NCBI RefSeq assembly: GCF_023283925.1
Contig: NZ_JAKIKX010000009.1
Location: 1 to 64,000, forward strand
From: Shewanella marisflavi
Lineage (GTDB): Bacteria > Pseudomonadota > Gammaproteobacteria > Enterobacterales > Shewanellaceae
DNA length: 64,000 bases
Reading direction: 5' to 3'
Positions 57,376 to 64,000 of the stretch are shown in pieces. The notes beneath the pieces were generated by a model that was not told where the DNA came from, searched no databases, and saw only the letters and a list, made by a program, of their open reading frames with translations. Positions within the stretch are counted from its first letter, which is position 1. Every line of letters starts with the position of its first letter. Position numbers and translations under genes: made by a program.

Positions 57376-58797
57376 TTATTGGTCACCGGGCTGTTCTTTT
57401 ACTTTCGTCGTCAGTGGCTCTGCCTGTTCATCACCGTTGGGATGAGGCGCATATTTTTGCACCAACAGGACAAGCCAAAGCACGGGGAAACCTATGACGC
57501 TGGCGGCGACAAAGAAGTTCACATAGCCGAAGGCGTCTATATATTGACCCGAAAAGCCCGCCACAAACTTGGGAAACAGCAGCATGATAGAGGAGAGCAG
57601 CGCATATTGGGTGGCGCTGTAACCGCTACTGGTGAGGCTTGATAGATAGGCGATAAAGGCCGCCGTGGCGATCCCGGCGCTGAAGTTGTCGATGGAGATC
57701 ACCGCTGTCAGCAGCTGCAGGTTATAACCAATCATGGCCTGATAGGCGAATAATAGGTTGGTCACCGCTACCATAAAGGCCCCCAGAAAGAGGATCTTCA
57801 TGGTGCCATAGCGGGCCAATAATATACCGCCGGCACCTGCGCCCACTAAGGTCATGATCAGACCATAGACTTTGCTCAGAGTGGCAATCTCCGTCTTAGA
57901 AAAGCCCATATCCACGTAGAAGACGTTAGCCATGATCCCCATGACGATATCTGAGATCCGGTAGCAGGAGATAAGCAGCAGGATTAAGATAGCGCTGCGG
58001 CCATAGCGTTTAAAGAAGTCGATAAAAGGTAAGATACTGGCGGTGTACAGCCAGGATGCGGCGGCCGCCACGACCCTAGGGTAACGCTCAGATAATCTTT
58101 GTTGCAGCGCCGATTCTACCTCGTCGGCGTCTTTGGTATCGACCTCTGGCTCACTGCTCGCCAAGGTGGTTAAGATACCGATAAACATCAGGCACGCCAT
58201 CGCAAAGTAGGCGGTCTGCCAGGAGGTGAGGTTATAGCTGTCGCTAGTGGGGTCGACCCAGGCGGCAATGGTGAGCGCCCCTGCGGTGGCAACAATCATG
58301 GCGCTGCGATAACCCACCTGATAGGCGGCGGCGAGCGCGGCCTGCATCTTTTGCGGCGCCGATTCGATACGAAAGGCATCGATCACTATATCTTGGGTGG
58401 CCGAGGCAAAGGCGACCATTAAGGCAAATAGTGCCAGATGCTCGAGATCGGCGACCGGATCGCTCTGGCTCATGCCTAAGATGGCGCACACTAACAGCGC
58501 CTGGGCGAACAACATCCAAGCGCGTCGCCGACCAAGCAGCCGGGTCAATATCGGTAATGACAGCCGATCCACCAGAGGTGACCAGGCCCACTTGAAACCA
58601 TAGGCCAGGGCGATCCAACTGAAATAGCCGATGGCCGTTCTGTCGATCCCCGCCTCTCTAAGCCAAAAGGAGAGGGTGGAGAAGACCAGCATCAGTGGCA
58701 GACCGGCAGAAAAGCCAAGTAGCAGCAGAATCAGTACCCGTTTGTGACAATAGATAGTAAGGGCGTCTTTAAATCGGGATACTTGGGATGAAATCAA
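57376..58797 (-). CDS. ampG: AmpG-type muropeptide MFS permease
   Basis: A 473-residue, twelve-or-more-helix major-facilitator protein. The start ILLLLGFSAGLPLMLVFSTL, FKWAWSPLVDRL and the SATQDIVIDAFRIE motif identify the AmpG family, which imports anhydromuropeptides for cell-wall recycling. YajG, usually its neighbour in E. coli, lies about 1.2 kb upstream. Confidence 0.9.
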   Translation of the reverse strand: MISSQVSRFKDALTIYCHKRVLILLLLGFSAGLPLMLVFSTLSFWLREAGIDRTAIGYFSWIALAYGFKWAWSPLVDRLSLPILTRLLGRRRAWMLFAQALLVCAILGMSQSDPVADLEHLALFALMVAFASATQDIVIDAFRIESAPQKMQAALAAAYQVGYRSAMIVATAGALTIAAWVDPTSDSYNLTSWQTAYFAMACLMFIGILTTLASSEPEVDTKDADEVESALQQRLSERYPRVVAAAASWLYTASILPFIDFFKRYGRSAILILLLISCYRISDIVMGIMANVFYVDMGFSKTEIATLSKVYGLIMTLVGAGAGGILLARYGTMKILFLGAFMVAVTNLLFAYQAMIGYNLQLLTAVISIDNFSAGIATAAFIAYLSSLTSSGYSATQYALLSSIMLLFPKFVAGFSGQYIDAFGYVNFFVAASVIGFPVLWLVLLVQKYAPHPNGDEQAEPLTTKVKEQPGDQ

Positions 58798-58876
58798 AAT
58801 AGAGTAGGCTTTATAAGGCTAGGTGGGGTTAGCTTAAACGCTGACGCGACAAATAAAAAGTGAAAAATCCATCATG

Positions 58877-58910
58877 AAAAAAGCCCAGTCTCGAGAGACT
58901 GGGCTTTTTT
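58877..58910. terminator. Terminator downstream of the 58937 gene
   Basis: AAAAAAGCCCAGTC-TCGA-GACTGGGCTTTTTT, a perfect stem between the 58937-59269 gene and ampG on the minus strand. Confidence 0.9.
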
Positions 58911-58936
58911 CATAATTAAACGTTTTAAGACGTGAA

Positions 58937-59269
58937 TTATGATATTGAGCTAGGTCGTGTTCCGACACAACAGCTAGGACATTGGCCGCCAAGACTGAGG
59001 AAATCACAGCAATCGTCTATCTGCTTGCGCAGAAACTGGTTGCCTTTAATTGTCCAGTCAGGCCATTTGTCGAAGGCGTGTATCAAATGCCAAAACACTC
59101 GCTCGATATCGGTTTGCGCATCACCTTGATGATTGAACTGTTGCCACTCTTCCAAGGTGTCCCATAAGTAAAGCTGGATCTCATTGAAATCGAGTTGATT
59201 ATTTAAGAACGCTTTTCCATATTGAGCCAGCTGGGGCGCTTTATTATCGATGAACTCATCTGGGGTCAT
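58937..59269 (-). CDS. Hypothetical protein with a C-terminal cysteine cluster (110 aa)
   Basis: Not a family I can name. Start ATG 59269 is supported by AAGGAGG. The protein is tryptophan- and aromatic-rich (LYLWDTLEEWQQF, VFWHLIHAFDKWPDW). It ends with cysteine pairs, DDCCDFLSLGGQCPSCCVGT, which may bind metal. It is probably soluble. It stands alone between ampG and the ppi gene, with a strong terminator. Confidence 0.72.
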   Translation of the reverse strand: MTPDEFIDNKAPQLAQYGKAFLNNQLDFNEIQLYLWDTLEEWQQFNHQGDAQTDIERVFWHLIHAFDKWPDWTIKGNQFLRKQIDDCCDFLSLGGQCPSCCVGTRPSSIS

Positions 59270-59412
59270 CGTTCGCCTCCTTGCCACTACAGGGCTAATT
59301 ATAGCCAGTGGATCTACCGGCGTTTGTCTGAGATAAAAAACTTAGCGTTCTGTTTTATGGCACTTTAGTGAAAGCGCCATTAATTTTGAGTGAACCCTAA
59401 GCCGTTGCTAAC

Positions 59413-59997
59413 TTACTCTCTTGGGAGCAGGGTCGCCTTGTTCAGGATAATGGGCTTCACCGGAAAGTCGGCCCAGCCTAGCTTAGTGTTGATCTGAGTC
59501 TCTACCTCTGACATCGCCTCTAACACTTCCATCCCTTCAACCACCTCACCGAACACGGCGTAGCCCCAGCGACGCTTGGAGGGATCGAGACGCTTGTTGT
59601 CGCCCACATTAAAGTAAAACTGCGCGGTGGCTGAGTGTGGGTTGTCGTCGCGGGCCATGGCGATGCTGCCCAGGCTGTTGCTAAGACCATTGCCCGACTC
59701 GTTTACGATTGGTTCACCGTAAGGCTTCTCTTCCAGCTTAGGGTTGAGTCCGCCGCCTTGTACCACAAAGCCAGGGATGATGCGGTGAAATAGGGTGTTG
59801 TCATAGTGGCCTTTGACCACATAGGTGAGAAAATTATCGACCGTAATGGGCGCACGTTTGCGATCCAGCTCGACGATGATATTACCCATGCTGGTTTCCA
59901 GCTTCACTTTGGGGTAGATGGTATCGCTCTGAATATCCAGAGCCTGAGCCAGGCTAGAAAATGACAACAGCAGCAGGGAGGCGAGCCAGATTCTCAT
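59413..59997 (-). CDS. Periplasmic cyclophilin-type peptidyl-prolyl isomerase
   Basis: A 194-residue protein with a signal peptide (MRIWLASLLLLSFSSLAQA) and a cyclophilin domain: LETSMGNIIVELDRKRAPIT, FHRIIPGFVVQGG, and YAVFGEVVEGMEVLEAM. It resembles PpiA. It is 21 bp downstream of the YajG-like lipoprotein gene, so the two may be cotranscribed. Confidence 0.93.
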   Translation of the reverse strand: MRIWLASLLLLSFSSLAQALDIQSDTIYPKVKLETSMGNIIVELDRKRAPITVDNFLTYVVKGHYDNTLFHRIIPGFVVQGGGLNPKLEEKPYGEPIVNESGNGLSNSLGSIAMARDDNPHSATAQFYFNVGDNKRLDPSKRRWGYAVFGEVVEGMEVLEAMSEVETQINTKLGWADFPVKPIILNKATLLPRE

Positions 59998-60018
59998 GTA
60001 ACACTCCTTATCTTATGA

Positions 60019-60585
60019 TTATTGTTGGATAAACTCGTTGAGTTCGGGGTCGTTGATGATCTTAGCCGTGAGATCGCTCAGTAGATCGTTTACCGATAGC
60101 TCCAGAGTGGCAAAATCGGCACTAAAGGGGCCTGAAACCAGGTTGCGCGCCGTGTATCGCTTGGTAAAAGTCTTACTGGTATTGCTGGCGATCACATTGA
60201 TGATGATGTCATTGGTGGCCTGATAGCCGAAGGTGGTGTCGCTCACATCGGTTAGCAGTTTCTCCAGCTGCAGCTGCATATGGTTTACCGAGGCAGGGTC
60301 GATGCGATAGCCAGCCTTGGTAAAGCCGTCTCTGAACACTTGCTCCAGCTGACGACGGGGTGACTCAGATGGGCTGACGAGTCTGGCGGCATCACCTTCA
60401 TTATTAAAGCGGGCAATAAAGTTTGCCGAGCGGGTATCTATCATCTCGATAGCGATTGGCTTGCTGGGAATGCCCTGAGACTGTACCACAGGCAACTGAG
60501 GGTTGAGCGCCATATGGGTCGGAGTATGGCTGGCGCAGCCAAAGAGTAGGCCGGCACAGGCGATGATAGGAATAAAACGTTTCAT
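60019..60585 (-). CDS. yajG: YajG-family lipoprotein
   Basis: A 188-residue protein with a lipoprotein signal (lipobox LFGC, Cys17) and the mature domain of the YajG family (ALNPQLPVV, MQLQLEKLLTDVSD). The cellular role is not known. In E. coli yajG sits immediately upstream of ampG; here the cyclophilin and a hypothetical gene have come between. It is 21 bp ahead of the cyclophilin gene. Confidence 0.87.
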   Translation of the reverse strand: MKRFIPIIACAGLLFGCASHTPTHMALNPQLPVVQSQGIPSKPIAIEMIDTRSANFIARFNNEGDAARLVSPSESPRRQLEQVFRDGFTKAGYRIDPASVNHMQLQLEKLLTDVSDTTFGYQATNDIIINVIASNTSKTFTKRYTARNLVSGPFSADFATLELSVNDLLSDLTAKIINDPELNEFIQQ

Positions 60586-60784
60586 AGCGATAAATCATGC
60601 TGTAAAAAGGTGGCATCAGCATACCAGAATCCTCATTGGATGCCAGCCTGAGGCGCTATTGTTAAGACTATGTTGCTCGGTAGGGTTTTAACTTAAACGA
60701 GAAAACGTTAGAGTAAAAATTCAAGTTTAAAATAGGCGGCAGACAGCCATTCGGCCCGATAATAATGACAAGCGATAATAAGCG

Positions 60785-61837
60785 ATGAAGATGGATATTC
60801 AACCCGGTGCACTGCACACCCTGATCGCACCAGATAGCCTGATCTCAAATACGGGGCAGGTGCAATTTGGTCATTTTGATGGCCCGGTTAAATCGTTCGG
60901 GTTAGAGCATTTTCACTATACCAATGTAATGGATAAGCCAGCCAGTCACCTTGCCAGGCATTTTCATTTTAAGCAGTTTCAGTTTGTCTCTGTGGTTACC
61001 CCGAGATATGTCATTGGTGTCGCGATTGCAGACATTCGCTATGCCGGTACAGGTTTTTGTTACCTCTACGATATTAAAGCCAACCGCTTGGTAGAAACCA
61101 ACTGGCTTAAGCCTCTGACGCTGGGCTGTAAGGTGGCTGAGTCACCTTGGTCGGGACGGGCGCAGCTTGCCAGTGGCAAGGGTAAGGTGGTTATCGATAT
61201 CGAGCAAGGCCAGTGGCAGCTCCAGATAGATACGGCGCAGATTAAGGCCGAGCTCAGCCTGACACCTATGCCGCTTAGCCTGCCCATGGCCATGTGTAAC
61301 CCAACGGGTTACAGCGGTTGGACCTATACCCAAAAACACAATGGTCTCAAGGTTGGTGGCAAGTTAACCATTAACCATGAGCCACAGCCCCTTAATCGTG
61401 CGCTCGGTGGCTATGATTTTTCGGCGGGCTATATGCGCCGCGAGACCAGTTGGCGCTGGGCGAGCATTAACGGCTATCAAGGTGACTCATTGGTTGGGCT
61501 CAACCTGGCTGCTGGGGTAAACGAAACCGGCTGCAATGAAAATGTCTTCTGGGTCGATGGCCAGCGACACCTGCTGGGGCCTGTGCATTTCGAATTCAGC
61601 CGCGCCCCACAGCATCATGATGATGCCAGCTGGGCTATCCGTTCGTTAGATGGTCGGGTGGACTTAAGTTTTCAACCGTTAAATTGTCGTCAGGAGAAAC
61701 TCAACCTTTGGCTGCTTAAGAGTAACTTCAGACAATATCTGGGCTATTTCGATGGCCAGCTCAAAGATGGCGAGGGGACGACTCACTATATCGATAACCT
61801 TTTGGGTTTGACCGAAGATCATTTTGCCCGTTGGTAA
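60785..61837 (+). CDS. DUF2804 family protein
   Basis: A 350-residue soluble protein with the DUF2804 layout: QFGHFDGPVKSFGLEHFHY, a central GVAIADIRYAGTGFCYLYD, and WRWASINGYQGDSLVGLNLAAG, all rich in aromatic beta-strand residues. The function is unknown; distant members look like lipocalin-type hydroxyneurosporene-synthase folds. It starts at ATG 60785. It is followed after 43 bp by a sterol-desaturase-type hydroxylase, which suggests a lipid-linked pathway. Confidence 0.8.
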   Translation: MKMDIQPGALHTLIAPDSLISNTGQVQFGHFDGPVKSFGLEHFHYTNVMDKPASHLARHFHFKQFQFVSVVTPRYVIGVAIADIRYAGTGFCYLYDIKANRLVETNWLKPLTLGCKVAESPWSGRAQLASGKGKVVIDIEQGQWQLQIDTAQIKAELSLTPMPLSLPMAMCNPTGYSGWTYTQKHNGLKVGGKLTINHEPQPLNRALGGYDFSAGYMRRETSWRWASINGYQGDSLVGLNLAAGVNETGCNENVFWVDGQRHLLGPVHFEFSRAPQHHDDASWAIRSLDGRVDLSFQPLNCRQEKLNLWLLKSNFRQYLGYFDGQLKDGEGTTHYIDNLLGLTEDHFARW

Positions 61838-61880
61838 CCCAAGGCTTACGTATTACTTAGGGACATAAAGGAATAATTAG

Positions 61881-62768
61881 ATGGATTTTAATTCACTCAT
61901 CACGCACCCAGAGGTGTTGCTATTGGTGCTGGCACCGCTGTTTTTCGTTTGTATCTTACTCGAATGGTATTTTGGCGATCGTAAGGGTCACCTGCCTGAC
62001 AACGCCCGTTATCAATTGCCGGAAGTCTTGTGTAATTTTACGCTGGCGGGGCTGCATCAAGGGGCTGATATCCTGACCGGGCTATTGATTGCCAAGCTGT
62101 ACCTTTGGTTTTTCGATTGGCGCCTATTGGATATCCAGATGGGATTAGGCAGTTTTATCGCCCTGCTGATCGCGCAAGATTTCTGTTATTACTGGTTTCA
62201 CCGCGCAAGCCACCGCGTGCGCTGGATGTGGGCAGCCCATGTGGCTCACCACAGTTCGGAGCGAATGAATTTCAGTACGGCCTTCAGGCAGAGCCTGATG
62301 TATCCCTTTGCCGGTATGTGGATCTTCTGGTTGCCGCTGGTGGTGCTAGGCTTCGATCCAAACTGGGTCGTGTTTGCCGTATTGCTTAATCTGGGTCTGC
62401 AATTTTTCGTTCACACCCAAGCGGTCAAGACGCTGGGGCCGTTGGAGTGGATCTTTAACACCCCCTCCCATCACAGGGTGCATCACGGACGTAACCCACA
62501 ATATATCGATAAAAACTATGCCGGTGTGCTGATCATCTGGGACCGCTTGTTTGGCACCTATGCTAAAGAGGAGGAGACTGTCGACTATGGCATTACCAAG
62601 CCGGTCAAGAGTTTCAACCCTCTGGTCGTGACCTTTAGTGAGTGGCGCGACATGTTTAGCGAAGCCTTTGCACCCGGCCTCAGCCTAAAGCAGCGTTGGC
62701 AGCTGTTATTTGCGCCGCCACTCAGTCACTCTGATGCTAAGGCGACAGAAAAACGAGACGCTGCATAA
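61881..62768 (+). CDS. Sterol desaturase/fatty-acid hydroxylase family membrane protein
   Basis: A 295-residue membrane di-iron oxygenase. Histidine boxes HRASH (107-111), HVAHHSS (120-126), His178, and HHRVHH (197-202) are all present. Two or more hydrophobic segments precede and separate them. It hydroxylates or desaturates a lipid; the substrate is not known. It follows the DUF2804 gene and ends before a bidirectional terminator shared with rlmG. Confidence 0.9.
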   Translation: MDFNSLITHPEVLLLVLAPLFFVCILLEWYFGDRKGHLPDNARYQLPEVLCNFTLAGLHQGADILTGLLIAKLYLWFFDWRLLDIQMGLGSFIALLIAQDFCYYWFHRASHRVRWMWAAHVAHHSSERMNFSTAFRQSLMYPFAGMWIFWLPLVVLGFDPNWVVFAVLLNLGLQFFVHTQAVKTLGPLEWIFNTPSHHRVHHGRNPQYIDKNYAGVLIIWDRLFGTYAKEEETVDYGITKPVKSFNPLVVTFSEWRDMFSEAFAPGLSLKQRWQLLFAPPLSHSDAKATEKRDAA

Positions 62769-62797
62769 CAAAACAGGGCCAAATGGCCCTGTTTTGT
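62768..62797. terminator. Bidirectional terminator between the sterol-desaturase gene and rlmG
   Basis: ACAAAACAGGGCC-AAAT-GGCCCTGTTTTGT, a perfect stem between convergent genes. Confidence 0.88.
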
Positions 62798-62815
62798 TAT
62801 CTTGAGAGATTAGCG

Positions 62816-64000
62816 CTATTCGTTTGCTTCTGGAGTATTTGCAGCCGTATTTACAGCTTTAGTCGCCTGAAGAATGACAAACTTACCGTTCGAGGCCACT
62901 GTGGTGCAGTTTTTAAATATGCGCTTGAGTTTCACATGGTAGGCCAGATGACGATTACCCACCACCTGCAGTAGGCCGCCTGGCCTTAACTTATGAAAAG
63001 CGTCTAAAAACATCTGCCAGGCAATGTGGTCCGTGATGGCCTCTCCCTGGTGGAAGGGCGGGTTGCACAGCACCAGATCGGGTTGCAGCTCCTCACTTAA
63101 GTGGGTCAGGCAATCGTCCCAATGAAAATGTGCCTGTGGCAGGGGCTGACTTGCATTATCTAATTGGTTGCTCTGCCAGTTAAGCTTCGCCGAGGCGATA
63201 GCCATCTCTGAGTCGTCGACAAAATGGAGTATCGCGTCTGGATAAAGCTGTTTTGCCCTCAGGCCGAGAATGCCGTTGCCGCAGCCCAGATCCACTATGG
63301 TATCAAACTGCCCCTTGGGCATATTATCCAGCATGATACGGGCGCCGATATCCAGCTTATTGGCGGCAAACACGTTACTGAGATTACTGATAGTGAGATT
63401 AAACTCCTTCACCGGCCAGCAAACCTCGCTCGGCAGGGCTCTTGACGTGCCGTCGGCGATACAGGTGATCACCCGGGTCTTCTTCCACGCTAGGCTGGCC
63501 GAGGCGGGACCTAAGTGCTGGGCGATGGTTTCAAGTAGCGGCTTATTGATCGATTTAGCCTTGGCGCCTATGAATACAGGAGTGCCAGGTGCCAGTGATC
63601 TTGAGAGGCGTATCAGCTGATGGGCAAAGTAGCTCAGGTTTTTTGGCAACTTCATCAGTACTAAGCCTATCCCTTGTGGCAGGGTGTCTCGGCTATTGAG
63701 CCAGGTGAGATTATCATGGCTCAAGTTGTTGCTAGCAAAGTTTTCCAGGGTGCCCAGCTGACTGGTCTTGGCATCGGTTTCGACCCACAAGGGCCAGTCG
63801 GTGGCCTGAGTGGTGAGCACCGCGCACAAGGCACCGAAGCTATCGTTGATGATGGCAGTATTAACTTTTTCTTGCTCTATCTCCTGTAAGTGTTTTATCA
63901 GGTGCTCATCTGCCGCATCCCATGCTTGCAGGTTAGAGGCCTGCTTGGCCGGATAGCGAGAGAGTTGAAGCGTGATATCGGCGAAGGAGAATTGAGTTGT
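62816..64000 (-). CDS. rlmG: 23S rRNA (guanine-1835-N2)-methyltransferase, 5' end outside the window
   Basis: A class I SAM methyltransferase modifying G1835 of 23S rRNA. The SAM site [18 protein letters not shown] and the catalytic [11 protein letters not shown] motif are in the C-terminal half. The frame stays open through 64000: the upstream residues ([30 protein letters not shown]) match the N-terminal duplicate domain of E. coli RlmG, so the start lies a few codons beyond the right edge. The 337-residue ORF beginning at 63829 is therefore only an internal start. Confidence 0.92.
   Translation of the reverse strand, partial: TTQFSFADITLQLSRYPAKQASNLQAWDAADEHLIKHLQEIEQEKVNTAIINDSFGALCAVLTTQATDWPLWVETDAKTSQLGTLENFASNNLSHDNLTWLNSRDTLPQGIGLVLMKLPKNLSYFAHQLIRLSRSLAPGTPVFIGAKAKSINKPLLETIAQHLGPASASLAWKKTRVITCIADGTSRALPSEVCWPVKEFNLTISNLSNVFAANKLDIGARIMLDNMPKGQFDTIVDLGCGNGILGLRAKQLYPDAILHFVDDSEMAIASAKLNWQSNQLDNASQPLPQAHFHWDDCLTHLSEELQPDLVLCNPPFHQGEAITDHIAWQMFLDAFHKLRPGGLLQVVGNRHLAYHVKLKRIFKNCTTVASNGKFVILQATKAVNTAANTPEANE

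Overview
The window is chromosomal DNA of a gammaproteobacterium, almost certainly a Shewanella. The evidence is the enterobacterial-type order of housekeeping genes (lipA-lipB-ybeD-dacA-rlpA, mrdA-rodA, leuS-lptE-holA-nadD, lnt-corC-ybeY-phoH-miaB/ubiF, prs-ispE-lolB/hemA-prfA-prmC-kdsA, maoP/hdfR) together with an eleven-haem outer-membrane cytochrome of the OmcA/MtrC family and several small secreted proteins of a type I associate with Shewanella. I cannot fix the species from the sequence alone.

Layout. Positions 1-1768 are accessory DNA: the end of an IS3-family element interrupting a small gene, an IS30 transposase relic, and a two-gene cassette of unknown function. This stretch ends at a 51-bp 3' half of a tRNA-Trp gene, which looks like the attachment site (attR) of an integrated island extending off the left edge. 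Core chromosome starts with holD-rimI. From 2.8 to 16.9 kb there is a long leftward block for lipoate synthesis, cell-wall elongation (PBP2, RodA, MltB, RlpA, PBP5), ribosome-associated factors (RlmH, RsfS), NAD synthesis (NadD), DNA polymerase III delta (HolA), LPS export (LptE) and LeuRS. From 17 to 25 kb follow lnt, corC, ybeY, phoH and miaB (leftward) and ubiF (rightward), then pth and ychF. A stringent-type promoter drives eight tRNAs (Met, Leu, Gln, Gln, Met, Leu, Gln, Leu) at 27.2-28.3 kb. Directly behind the tRNA terminator sits a block of probable lateral origin: an eleven-haem lipoprotein cytochrome and a membrane-anchored ToxR/CadC-type regulator, bracketed by two nearly identical copies of the terminator.

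From 33 to 45 kb are two tandem secreted paralogues, prs-ispE-lolB (leftward) and hemA-prfA-prmC, SirB2/SirB1, a DUF819 membrane protein and kdsA (rightward). From 45 to 64 kb the content is more mixed: an AbgT-type transporter, a chemoreceptor, a PAP2 phosphatase, an operon of MaoP plus an ATP-grasp ligase plus a fusion of an N-formylglutamate-amidohydrolase-like domain to a DUF1704 (QEGLA/MATCAP-like) metalloprotease, divergent HdfR, an NSS transporter with its 38-residue MetS-type small subunit, PanE, VanZ, YajQ, AmpG, a periplasmic cyclophilin, YajG, a DUF2804 plus sterol-desaturase pair, and a 5'-truncated RlmG.

The most interesting unexplained items are the ligase/QEGLA-protease operon (possible addition and removal of a terminal residue), the cytochrome/regulator insertion behind the tRNA array, the short hairpin repeats in the tRNA spacers, and the tRNA-Trp attR island boundary.
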